From NCBI GenBank assembly GCA_016235545.1, contig JACRKB010000170.1, forward strand, positions 1 to 39,400: DNA of 39,400 nt, read 5' to 3'. Positions 25,227 through 32,588 of this stretch are shown one piece after another. This stretch comes from Verrucomicrobiota bacterium (GTDB taxonomy: Bacteria > Verrucomicrobiota > Verrucomicrobiia > Limisphaerales > SXTU01). The position numbers and the translations under genes were made by a program. The notes under the pieces are model-generated. The model had not been told where the DNA came from and made no database searches. It saw nothing but the letters and a program-made list of their open reading frames with translations. Position 1 is the stretch's first letter; each line of letters opens with the position of its first letter.

Positions 25227-25736
25227 TTATGGTTCGGGCATTGGGACTGAACTCAACAGTGCATCAAGTTCGGATGCCGTAGGATCAGTAGTGCCAGCGA
25301 CAGGTTGTGCTGTGTAAGGGATTTCGTTCTCGTGGAGCGAGTAGCCGCGCGTGACAGGGACGGTGGCGAGAAGCATGCGGATGATTTGGGTCTGCAACTT
25401 CATCCGGTGGTCGGCCACGGCGTCGCCCAAGATGTGGCGGCCGTCGAAATACCACGTGCGGGTTTCACGCGCGGAGCCAAGCGAATACTCGTAAAAGCGC
25501 GCGCGGTCCTTCGGGAATCCTCTTGAGTATCCTTCCGAGATGTTCGCTCCGATGGAGCCGACTGCGCCGATGAGTTGCCCCGCCAACTCCCGCGTGCGGG
25601 CATCGCGGAATAGCTTCGTCGAGTCGTGCCATGCGAGGTCCGCCGCAAAAAGCGCCAGCCGATACGCCTCCTGATTCCACAGCGGGTCTTCTGTGATTGT
25701 TGCTGGAACACTCTTCAACCACTCCGGATAGTTCAT
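25227..25736 (-). CDS. Four-helix-bundle protein of the S23 / 23S rRNA intervening-sequence family
   Basis: This 169-aa mostly helical protein carries the family signature NISEGYSRG, then RARFYEYSLGSARETRTW, with helices before and after (ELAGQLIGAVGSIGA; MKLQTQIIRMLLA). Relatives are encoded in intervening sequences of bacterial 23S rRNA genes, as free-standing genes across many phyla, and as the bAvd accessory protein of diversity-generating retroelements. Function here is unknown, and I see no reverse transcriptase nearby. I chose the ATG at 25736, preceded by a GGAAGG Shine-Dalgarno-like sequence; a GTG start inside the upstream repeat is possible. The gene fills a 584-bp segment bracketed by perfect 26-bp inverted repeats. 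Confidence 0.87.
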   Translation of the reverse strand: MNYPEWLKSVPATITEDPLWNQEAYRLALFAADLAWHDSTKLFRDARTRELAGQLIGAVGSIGANISEGYSRGFPKDRARFYEYSLGSARETRTWYFDGRHILGDAVADHRMKLQTQIIRMLLATVPVTRGYSLHENEIPYTAQPVAGTTDPTASELDALLSSVPMPEP

Positions 25737-25758
25737 GTCAGTGTTGTCCCTTCCTAAT

Positions 25759-25784
25759 TCACGGAACACGCAACACGGAACACG
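25759..25784 (-). repeat. 26-bp repeat, copy B (right terminal repeat of the S23 segment)
   Basis: This is the exact inverted match of copy A. It also encodes the last residues and stop codon of the permease gene (ACSVLRVP, stop), so the end of that protein derives from the repeat. Confidence 0.92.
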
Positions 25785-27219
25785 CCTCCGGTGGCCCCTT
25801 GAATCTCCGGTTCTCCAACCCGAACCACACGGCCAGCAGCAGCACGACCGTGCCGCCGACGATTTTCACAGCCTGTTCGTTCGGCGGCTGCATCCCGATG
25901 ACGATGAGGAAGAGGCAGCCGAGCGTGGAGATGACGGCGAGCGGGCGGTAGAGGCGTCCGATTTGCCACGGGCCCATGCGCGTCCAGGTGCGACCGTGTG
26001 CGAGAAAGCCGGCGGCGACGGGCAGCACGTAGCTCAGGTAGAGGAAGATGACGCAGACCGCCGCGATGGTCACGTAGGGCACGAGGATGGTGAACAGCGC
26101 CGCCGCGATGGCCGCGAACCAGACGGCGACGGAGGGTGATTTGCTGGCCGGGTTCACGCGACGCAGTGCGTCCGAGAACGGCAGCCCGCCGTCGCGCGCG
26201 AAGGCGTAGGTCATGCGCGAGGCGGACGTGAGCGCGGCGAGGCCGCAGAGGTATTGCGCGGCGATGATGAGCGCGAGCAGCACGGACGCGACCGCGGGCG
26301 GCAGCGCGGCCTTCATCGTCCACGGCACAACGTTCGCGCCTTGCTCGACGCCTTCCTTCACCGAGGGCATCGCGAGCAGGATGGCGCAGATCATCACCCA
26401 GCCGAACACGCCCGACACCCACACGGAGCGCACGATGCCCTTGGGCACGTTCACCGCTGCGTTGACGGTCTCCTCGCTCGTGTGCGCCGAGGCGTCGAAG
26501 CCCGTGATGGTGTAGGCGGGCAGCAGGAAGCCGAGCGCGAAGAGCCACATCAAGTTATCCTGCTTTGGGAAGACCGCGCCGCCCTCGGGCAACCCGCTGA
26601 AGTTCGTGAACGTCCACAGCCGCGCCCACTCGAACTGCTTCGTCGCCAGCAGCAGCGCCACGGTCAGCACGGTCGCGACAGCGAGAATCAACCAGCCGCT
26701 CAAGTCCGTGAGCCGCGTGGTGAGATGGATGCCGTAGTGGTTCAGCAGCCCTTGCGAAAGCGTCATCAGCACGATGACGGTGGTGCGGAGGGTGTCGGTG
26801 TTCACTTCCTTCGGCACGTCGAACGCAGCGGTGGCAAAGTCGTAGGTCCCCGCGTTGATGGCCGCGAGCACGGTGATGAGGCCGGCAAGGTTGAACCACG
26901 CCGTCACCCAGCCGCACGCGCGTCCGCCGAGGATGCTGCCCCAGTGATACAGCCCGCCCGCCGTCGGGAATGCGCTGGCCACCTGCGCCATCGTCGCCGC
27001 CACGCACAGCGAGAAGAGGCACACCAGCGGCCAGCCCAGCCCGATGCTCGCCCCGCCTGCACTGCACAACCCGACGTGAAACGACGTGATGCCGCCCGCG
27101 AGGATGCAGATGATGGAGAGCGAGATGGCGAAGTTCGAGAAGCCGCTCATGCGGCGCGAAAGCTCCTGCTCGTAGCCGAGTTCGCGTAAGAGCTCCTCGT
27201 CGTCGTGGTGGTGGGTCAT
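25759..27219 (-). CDS. APC-superfamily amino acid/amine permease
   Basis: This 486-aa inner-membrane transporter has about 12 hydrophobic helices. The first is FSNFAISLSIICILAGGITS, with the glycine-rich unwound segment typical of APC carriers; SAFPTAGGLYHWGSILGG follows, and AFARDGGLPFSDALRRVNP marks the loop after TM8. The N-terminus is cytoplasmic and charged (HHHDDEELLRELGYEQEL), as in GABA/choline-type permeases of fungi and bacteria. The likely substrate is an amino acid, GABA or another amine. The C-terminal eight codons lie in a 26-bp repeat, so the native end may have been altered. A near-identical repeat copy abuts the start codon. Confidence 0.9.
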   Translation of the reverse strand: MTHHHDDEELLRELGYEQELSRRMSGFSNFAISLSIICILAGGITSFHVGLCSAGGASIGLGWPLVCLFSLCVAATMAQVASAFPTAGGLYHWGSILGGRACGWVTAWFNLAGLITVLAAINAGTYDFATAAFDVPKEVNTDTLRTTVIVLMTLSQGLLNHYGIHLTTRLTDLSGWLILAVATVLTVALLLATKQFEWARLWTFTNFSGLPEGGAVFPKQDNLMWLFALGFLLPAYTITGFDASAHTSEETVNAAVNVPKGIVRSVWVSGVFGWVMICAILLAMPSVKEGVEQGANVVPWTMKAALPPAVASVLLALIIAAQYLCGLAALTSASRMTYAFARDGGLPFSDALRRVNPASKSPSVAVWFAAIAAALFTILVPYVTIAAVCVIFLYLSYVLPVAAGFLAHGRTWTRMGPWQIGRLYRPLAVISTLGCLFLIVIGMQPPNEQAVKIVGGTVVLLLAVWFGLENRRFKGPPEACSVLRVP

Positions 27220-27223
27220 GGGG

Positions 27224-27249
27224 CGTGCTCCGTGTTGCGTGTTCCGTGA
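27224..27249 (+). repeat. 26-bp repeat, copy C, abutting the permease start codon
   Basis: This copy has one mismatch to copy A (CTCC for TTCC) and the same orientation. It lies 5 bp from the permease ATG, at nearly the same distance as copy A from the aldehyde dehydrogenase ATG. Confidence 0.9.
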
Positions 27250-27262
27250 TGCGAGAAGTGCG

Positions 27263-28423
27263 TCACAGGCAAGTCAGGTAGAGTTCGCGCAGGTCAGCGG
27301 CGGTGACGGGGACTGCATTCGTCTTGTGACATGGGTCGTCCCAGGCTTGGGCGACAAGGGCGTCGAGGTGCTCCGGCTTCACGCCGTGGTCGCGGAGTTT
27401 CGTGTTGAGGCCGAGGCTGGCAAGGAACTCCGCGATGAAGGCGATGGTGCGCTCGTCTGCTTCCGCGTCGCTGCACTTCATCACGTCGAGTCCGCACGCG
27501 ATGCCGACGCGGCGGTAAAGGCCGGGTTTGCGGACGGCACAGAACTTCAGGCTGGCCACGAGGCAGAGCGCGTTGGCGAGGCCGTGGTGCATTCCGCAAA
27601 TCGTCGAGAGTGGATGCGCGAGCGAGTGGACGACGCCGAGGTCTTTCTGAAAAGCGACCGCGCCCATCGCGGCAGCGACGAGCATCTTGCCGCGCGCGCC
27701 GAGGTCCTTGCCGTCGCGCACGGCGCGGGGCAGCGCGTCCACGATGAGCCGGATGCCTTCGAGCGCGATGCCGTCGCACATCGGGTGGAACGCGGGACAG
27801 GTGAAGCTCTCGATGCAATGCGTGAGCGCGTCCGCGCCAGTGGCGGCGGTGAGCTTCGGCGGCAGGCCGACGGTGAGTTCGGGGTCGAGGATGACGAGCT
27901 TGGCGAGCAGTTCAGGATGGAAGAGCACGGCCTTGCGCTTCGTGGCGTCGAGTGTGATGACCGAGCTGCGCCCCGCTTCGCTGCCGGTGCCGGCGGTGGT
28001 AGGAATCGCGATGAACGGCGCGAGGTCCGACCAGTCTGGTTCGTCGTAGAATTTCGCAAAATCGAAGCCGGGCCGCTTTACGAGCAGCCGCGTTGCCTTG
28101 CCCGCGTCCAGCGCGCTGCCGCCGCCGATGGCGATGACGCCATCGCAGTGCTTCTCCTGAAACAGCGCCGCCGGTTCGCGCACATCGGACTCAATGGGAT
28201 TCGGATGCACGCCGGAGTAGAGGAACCAGCGGCGGTTGCGGTTCGCCTCGCCGAGCGTGCGGCCCAGCGCGCGGAAGGCGTCCGTGTCCAGCAATCCCGC
28301 GTCCGTGACCACGAGCGGGCGCTTGATGCCGAGGAGTTTCATCCGGGCGGGCAATTCGCCGAGCGTGCGGGGACCGAAGAGGGTGGGCGTGGGGAAGGAA
28401 AACGTCGCCACGGGTGAACTCAT
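27263..28423 (-). CDS. Iron-containing alcohol dehydrogenase
   Basis: This 386-aa group III alcohol dehydrogenase has the NAD(P)-binding GGGSALDAGKATRL and PTTAGTGSEAGRSSVI motifs. The metal-ligand region is LTHCIESF followed by HSLAHPLSTICGMHHGLANAL, whose histidines bind the metal, normally Fe2+. It would interconvert an alcohol and an aldehyde or ketone in the cytoplasm. Relatives include 4-hydroxybutyrate and lactaldehyde dehydrogenases. It is the first gene of a same-strand group with the permease and the aldehyde dehydrogenase. I chose the ATG at 28423 (MSSPVATFSF); a longer form starting at 28513 adds an unusual 30-residue N-terminus. Confidence 0.92.
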   Translation of the reverse strand: MSSPVATFSFPTPTLFGPRTLGELPARMKLLGIKRPLVVTDAGLLDTDAFRALGRTLGEANRNRRWFLYSGVHPNPIESDVREPAALFQEKHCDGVIAIGGGSALDAGKATRLLVKRPGFDFAKFYDEPDWSDLAPFIAIPTTAGTGSEAGRSSVITLDATKRKAVLFHPELLAKLVILDPELTVGLPPKLTAATGADALTHCIESFTCPAFHPMCDGIALEGIRLIVDALPRAVRDGKDLGARGKMLVAAAMGAVAFQKDLGVVHSLAHPLSTICGMHHGLANALCLVASLKFCAVRKPGLYRRVGIACGLDVMKCSDAEADERTIAFIAEFLASLGLNTKLRDHGVKPEHLDALVAQAWDDPCHKTNAVPVTAADLRELYLTCL

Positions 28424-28586
28424 GGGCGTGGAGCGTGCCGGAGGCAGGTGGGATCGTCGAGTTTCGTTTGGAGCGGCAATGGAAGGCCCAACTGCATCGC
28501 TCGCTGCACTCAACCTGCACGAAAGTCAGATGCGCCCGGCGACAAACACGGTGGCATCTGCCGGCCGAACCTGCGAAAGTCGCCCA

Positions 28587-29528
28587 ATGCAAAGTATGAC
28601 CCACTCCGTTCGTTCCGAATTACATCGTCACGTCGCGTTCCCGCTGGGGGCGCTGCTCGCCTGCCTGGCACTGCCCTTGGCCGCCGATGATGCGAAGGTG
28701 GCATCCACGCTGCGCGAACTGGGCGGCATTGTCGCCGAAGTGGGCGGGGCGGTGACAAAGGTTGCCTTCAAAGATTGCTCCAAGCTCGGTGACGCGGAGT
28801 TCCGGCACATCGGCCAGCTCAAGTCGCTCAAGTCGCTCACGCTCTACGGCAAGTGCCACGGCCTCACAGACGAGACGATCGTGCATCTAGCGGGCCTGAC
28901 CGCGCTGGAGGAGCTGGGCACCGATGGCATCCAAGTCACCGATGCGGGGCTGAAGCACCTTGCCGCGCTGCCGAACTTGCGCTCGGCGTCCTTTTTCCAC
29001 ATAGCGTTTCCGGACAAGGGATTTTCTGGCGAGGGCTTCGAGGCGTTCAAGACGTTGCCCAAGCTGGAGCGGCTCACGGTCGCGGGCACGCCCTTCAATG
29101 ACAAAGGCATGGCCGCCGTCGCCGGGCTGGCGCAGCTCAAGGAGTTCCGCACCTGGCACACTTTTCAGACGCAAGCGGGCAACGAGCATCTGCTCAAGCT
29201 CACGGGCCTGCGCACGCTGATGCTTGGGCAGCGGTTGCGCCAATATGGCGGCAAGCCAAACGGCCTGAGCATTGATGACTCCACGATCGCCACGCTGGCG
29301 AAGATGAAGTCGCTGGAATCGCTCTCCCTCGACGAAGTCCGCCTCACTCACGCGGGACTCGTGCAGCTCAAGGCTCTGCCGGAGTTGAAGCGGCTCACGC
29401 TCCAGCGCGCGGACATTTCTGAGGCCGACATCGCCAAGCTCCGTGCGGACCTGCCCAACGTCACCATCGAGTGGAAGCCGCTGACGGACGCGGAGCGGAA
29501 GGGGTTGGAGGGACTGCTGAAGCAGTAG
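28587..29528 (+). CDS. Secreted leucine-rich-repeat protein
   Basis: This 313-aa protein has a signal peptide (hydrophobic LGALLACLALPLAA, ending ADD) followed by about nine leucine-rich repeats of 20-26 residues. Recurrent blocks are LKSLKSLTLYGK, LTALEELGTDGIQVTDAGLKHLAALPNL, LPKLERLTVAGTPFNDKGMAAVAGL and MKSLESLSLDEVRLTHAGLVQL. The xxLTDAGLxxLxxL style is common in Planctomycetes and Verrucomicrobia, where such proteins are probably surface or periplasmic binding proteins. The start is the ATG at 28587 or 28596. Upstream in-frame sequence back to 28236 overlaps the divergent dehydrogenase and is not part of it. No partner gene is evident. Confidence 0.85.
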   Translation: MQSMTHSVRSELHRHVAFPLGALLACLALPLAADDAKVASTLRELGGIVAEVGGAVTKVAFKDCSKLGDAEFRHIGQLKSLKSLTLYGKCHGLTDETIVHLAGLTALEELGTDGIQVTDAGLKHLAALPNLRSASFFHIAFPDKGFSGEGFEAFKTLPKLERLTVAGTPFNDKGMAAVAGLAQLKEFRTWHTFQTQAGNEHLLKLTGLRTLMLGQRLRQYGGKPNGLSIDDSTIATLAKMKSLESLSLDEVRLTHAGLVQLKALPELKRLTLQRADISEADIAKLRADLPNVTIEWKPLTDAERKGLEGLLKQ

Positions 29529-29537
29529 CGCACCGTA

Positions 29538-29584
29538 AAGGGGACACTCTTTTCCCCTGCTGGCAAAAGTGGACAGACGTGTCC
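29538..29584. repeat. Two short hairpins after the LRR gene
   Basis: GGGGA/TCCCC (29540-29544, 29553-29557) with an 8-nt loop is followed by GGACA-GACG-TGTCC (29571-29584). They separate the convergent LRR and esterase genes, and the second ends 3 bp from the esterase stop. They may terminate transcription, but there is no T-run after the stems. Confidence 0.6.
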
Positions 29585-29587
29585 GCC

Positions 29588-30466
29588 CTACTTTGCCGCC
29601 AGCCCGCGCAGGCGCAGCCAGTCCGCAGCTCGCAGCGGCCAGTCGGTCGGCCCGGTGGCGTTCGGGCGCGGGCGCATCCCGAAGCCGTGTCCGCCCTTTT
29701 CGTAGATGTGGATTTCAGCGGGGATTTTCCGGGTGATGAGGTCGAGATAGAGCAGAGTGCTCCCTTGCGGGAGCGAGCCGGTGTCGTCGCCAGCCTGTGC
29801 GATGAACGTCGGCGGCAGGCCGGCACTGAGGCGGATGTCCGCGCGAATCGCCTTCGTCGCCGGGTCGTAGATTTTGTAAGGGTAAATGAGGAGGAAGAAA
29901 TCCGGCCTGTGCGAAACGGCGGCAGGCTCGCTGGGGAACAACGGCTCGTTCGTGGCTGCAATGAGCGACACCTGGCCGCCGGCGGAGAAGCCCAGCACGC
30001 CGATTCGCTTCGAGTCCACCTTCAGTTCCGTCGCGCGACGCCGGACCTCGCTGACGGCGCGCTGCACGTCCTGCGCGGGGCCGGCGTGGGGTTCCTTGTG
30101 CTGGGTCGTGGGCGTGCGGTGCGCGAGCTGGAAGGCGACGATGCCCTGCTTCGCCAGCCACACGCAGGCATCGGAGCCTTCGTGCTCATCCGCGAGCTTG
30201 CTGAACCCGCCTCCGGGCACGACGACGACGGCCACGCCGGTGCGGGTCACGCCAGCAGGCGGCTCGTGCACAAACAGCCGTGGCTGCGAAACATTGTATC
30301 GGCGCGAGGTGCCGTCGGCGCCCTTTTCGACCTTCTCCGGCGGCTCGGCGAGGACGGCTGGCTCGGGCATTCCGGCGGGCCAGAGGTTGATTTCTGGCAG
30401 TTGTGCCTGCGCGGTGAGCGCCTCGACACCCAGCAATGCGATAAGCAGACTCGTTGTGATGCTCAT
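29588..30466 (-). CDS. Secreted alpha/beta-hydrolase (esterase / acetylxylan-esterase-like)
   Basis: This 292-aa protein has a signal peptide (LLIALLGVEALTAQA), the opening INLWPAGMP typical of this group, an oxyanion motif VVVVPGGGFSKLA, and the nucleophile elbow GFSAGG (GxSxG). The acid is probably in IAQAGDD and the catalytic His in KGGHGFG. In Verrucomicrobia and Planctomycetes such proteins (BD-FAE/DUF-type endo-1,4-xylanase-like hydrolases) are thought to de-esterify plant or algal polysaccharides outside the cytoplasm. The precise ester substrate is unknown. The gene stands alone, with hairpin clusters on both sides. Confidence 0.88.
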   Translation of the reverse strand: MSITTSLLIALLGVEALTAQAQLPEINLWPAGMPEPAVLAEPPEKVEKGADGTSRRYNVSQPRLFVHEPPAGVTRTGVAVVVVPGGGFSKLADEHEGSDACVWLAKQGIVAFQLAHRTPTTQHKEPHAGPAQDVQRAVSEVRRRATELKVDSKRIGVLGFSAGGQVSLIAATNEPLFPSEPAAVSHRPDFFLLIYPYKIYDPATKAIRADIRLSAGLPPTFIAQAGDDTGSLPQGSTLLYLDLITRKIPAEIHIYEKGGHGFGMRPRPNATGPTDWPLRAADWLRLRGLAAK

Positions 30467-30530
30467 TCTTGTTTTCTACACGTCCTTCTGCTTCAGCTCA
30501 ATCTCCCTAAATCCGAATTCCGAAGCTGGA

Positions 30531-30702
30531 GCTCCGAAGGAGCATCACAAAACCGCCCGGGGCAACGCCCCGGGTTACTCAGCCACGATTGGCAAGCCCT
30601 GAAAGGGCGGCACAAAATGTTCCGCCCCTTCAGTGCGGCGAGGCTTCAACTCCACCACCCGGGGCATTGCCCCGGGCTGTCATGTGTGAGGCTCTCAGCC
30701 TC
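30531..30702. repeat. Second cluster of five hairpins, in a 306-bp intergenic region
   Basis: The interval 30467-30772 holds no supported gene. It contains GCTCC-GAA-GGAGC (30531-30543), CCCGGGGC-AAC-GCCCCGGG (30556-30574), GCCCT-GAA-AGGGC (30596-30608), CCCGGGGC-ATT-GCCCCGGG (30658-30676) and GAGGCT-CTC-AGCCTC (30688-30702). The loops are all 3 nt. The second and fourth share stems but have different loops. No T-runs follow. Confidence 0.9.
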
Positions 30703-30772
30703 AAATTCGGAGTTCAGGTAAAATCAATCGCGCAGAGTGCGGTCAGGCGATGGGCGAGCGGCTCGTCGGCCT

Positions 30773-31936
30773 TCACGCGTCCAGCTTGGTCCACTTCGCA
30801 TTCTTCGCGGAGGACTCGACGACGGCCTTGATGAAGGCCATGCCGCGGACGCCGTCCTCGATCTTCGGGTAATCGTTCGCGATGGCGTCCTTGGTGAGCT
30901 TCTGGCCGGCTTCGCGGGCGCGGATGGCGTTGGCGAAGTTCTTGTAGATGTTCGCGAAGGCTTCGAGGTAGCCCTCGGGGTGCGCGGGCGGGGTGCGGCC
31001 GGCGGCCTTGGCGGCGTCGCAGAGGTAGCCGTTGGCGGTGCGATAGACCTGCATGGGCTGGTCGGCCCATTTCACGAGCAGGGTGTTCGGCTCCTTCTGG
31101 TGCCATTCGAGGCCGCCCAGCTCGCCATAGACGCGGATGTTCAAGTTGTTCTCCTCGCCGACGGAAATCTGCGAGCTGTGCAGCAGGCCCTTCGCGCCGC
31201 CCTTGAAGCGGAGGAGGACGTTCACGTCGTCGTCGAGCTTGCGGCCCTTCACGAAGCTCGTGGCGTCGGCGGCCAGCTCGGAAATCTGGAGGCCGGTGAT
31301 GTATTCGGCGAGGTTCTCGGCGTGCGTGCCGATGTCGCCCACGCAGCCGCCCGCGCCGGAGCGCTTGGGGTCGGTGCGCCAGCCGGCCTGCTTCTGGCCG
31401 CTGGCCTCGATGCGTGTGGCGAGCCAGCCCTGCGGATACTCGACGACTACCTTGCGAATCTTGCCGAGCTTGCCGGTGGCAATCATGTCGCGGGCCTGCT
31501 TCACGAGCGGGTAGCCGGTGTAGTTGTGCGTGAGGCCGTAGAGCAGGCCGGTCTTCTTCACGAGCGCGGCGAGCGCCTTGGCCTCGGCGAGGTCGAAGGT
31601 GGCGGGCTTGTCGGAGAGGACGTGGAAGCCGTTTTCCAGCGCCATCTTCGCTGGCGGGAAGTGCATGTGGTTCGGCGTGACAATGGCGATGAAGTCCATG
31701 CGCTCGCTTGCGGGCAGGGCTTTCTCGGCGAAAATCATCTCCTTGAAAGTGCCGTAGCAGCGGTTGGCGGGAAGGAAGAGATCGCCGCCGCTGGCCTTGG
31801 AGCGCTCGGGGTCGCTGGAGAACGCGCCGCAGACGAGGTCAACCTGCTGGTCCATCGCCGCCGCGATGCGATGCACCGCGCCGATGAACGCGCCGCGCCC
31901 GCCGCCGACCATGCCGTAACGAATTTTTCTGCTCAT
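30773..31936 (-). CDS. Gfo/Idh/MocA family oxidoreductase
   Basis: This 387-aa NAD(P)-dependent enzyme of sugar, inositol or related metabolism has a Rossmann loop (GMVGGGRGAFIG, residues 8-19). The lysine motif is LSDKPATFDLAEA (DKP in place of the usual EKP), and GDIGTHAENLAEYITG contains the Asp-x-x-x-His active-site pair. A C-terminal beta-sheet substrate domain follows. There is no Tat signal, so it is cytoplasmic, unlike many relatives in this group. The substrate is unknown. The gene is on its own, between hairpin and word-repeat arrays. Confidence 0.92.
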   Translation of the reverse strand: MSRKIRYGMVGGGRGAFIGAVHRIAAAMDQQVDLVCGAFSSDPERSKASGGDLFLPANRCYGTFKEMIFAEKALPASERMDFIAIVTPNHMHFPPAKMALENGFHVLSDKPATFDLAEAKALAALVKKTGLLYGLTHNYTGYPLVKQARDMIATGKLGKIRKVVVEYPQGWLATRIEASGQKQAGWRTDPKRSGAGGCVGDIGTHAENLAEYITGLQISELAADATSFVKGRKLDDDVNVLLRFKGGAKGLLHSSQISVGEENNLNIRVYGELGGLEWHQKEPNTLLVKWADQPMQVYRTANGYLCDAAKAAGRTPPAHPEGYLEAFANIYKNFANAIRAREAGQKLTKDAIANDYPKIEDGVRGMAFIKAVVESSAKNAKWTKLDA

Positions 31937-32030
31937 GGGAAAAGGAGTTTGTGTGTTGTGTTGCGAACGGCGGACTTTATATTGCGCGCGTTTTTCAAGT
32001 CAAACGGTGACTTGGAAAAGGCGGGGGGGA

Positions 32031-32129
32031 GTTAAAGGGTTGAAGGGTTGAAGCGTTATGGCGGAACTGCCGGCTGGCTCTGCTTCACCGTTCAACCCTT
32101 CAACTCTTCAACTTTTGAACCGTTGAACC
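32031..32129. repeat. Inverted array of GGGTTGAA / TTCAACCC words upstream of panD
   Basis: The left part, GTTAAAGGGTTGAAGGGTTG (from 32031), is mirrored about 35 bp later by a run of TTCAACCCTTCAACTCTTCA words and a GTTGAACC end (32091-32129). The array ends 5 bp before the panD ATG, in place of a Shine-Dalgarno sequence. Confidence 0.85.
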
Positions 32130-32134
32130 GAACC

Positions 32135-32497
32135 ATGCTTGTTCACGTCCTGAAATCGAAGATTCACCGCGCCACAGTCACGGGCGCGTCGCTCAACTAC
32201 GAGGGCAGCCTCACCATCGCGGCGGACCTGATGGAGCAGGCGGGGATGTTCCCCTACGAGCGCATTCTCTGCGGCAACCTGGCCAACGGCGAACGGTGGG
32301 AAACCTACGTGATCGAGGGGCCGCGCGGCTCCGGGGCCATCGAGTTGAACGGCGCGGTGGCGCACCTCGGCAAGCTCGGCGACCAAGTCACCATCATGAG
32401 CTTCACGGAAGTGGACGCGGCGCATGCGCGCGGCTGGAATCCGACTGTCATTGTGCTGGGGAAGGGAAACGCGGTGGTGGATGCGCGGGGGAAGTGA
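32135..32497 (+). CDS. panD: Aspartate 1-decarboxylase proenzyme
   Basis: This 120-aa protein decarboxylates L-aspartate to beta-alanine for pantothenate and CoA synthesis. The N-terminal KSKIHRATVTGASLNYEGS contains Lys9 and the self-cleavage site Gly24-Ser25, where Ser25 becomes the pyruvoyl group. GSGAIELNGAVAHL matches the core of the family. The length is close to the E. coli enzyme (126 aa). The ATG at 32135 is set by homology. An upstream in-frame ATG (32048) would add residues encoded by the word repeat and would bury the processing site deeper. lpxD follows 91 bp downstream, and no other pan genes are nearby. Confidence 0.95.
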   Translation: MLVHVLKSKIHRATVTGASLNYEGSLTIAADLMEQAGMFPYERILCGNLANGERWETYVIEGPRGSGAIELNGAVAHLGKLGDQVTIMSFTEVDAAHARGWNPTVIVLGKGNAVVDARGK

Positions 32498-32503
32498 GCG
32501 GCG

Positions 32504-32582
32504 AGTAATTAGTGATTAGTGATTAGTGACCGGATAAGCTCGCCCAAGCGCAGGACCAACTGATTACTAATTACTAATCACT
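32504..32582. repeat. Inverted array of AGTGATT / AATTACT words upstream of lpxD
   Basis: AGTAATTAGTGATTAGTGATTAGTGAC (32504-32530, built of 7-bp words) is mirrored by TGATTACTAATTACTAATCACT (32561-32582). The right arm ends 6 bp before the lpxD ATG. Confidence 0.88.
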
Positions 32583-32588
32583 TTCCCA

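Noticed and set aside
25227..25736. Diversity-generating retroelement based on the S23/bAvd-like gene
   Set aside because: No reverse transcriptase, template repeat or variable repeat is seen within the window; only the S23 gene and inverted repeats are present.
32504..32582. Possible CRISPR-like or iteron-like array (repeated AGTGATT words)
   Set aside because: Units are 7 bp and contiguous with no spacers, are followed by their own inverse, and no cas or rep genes are present.
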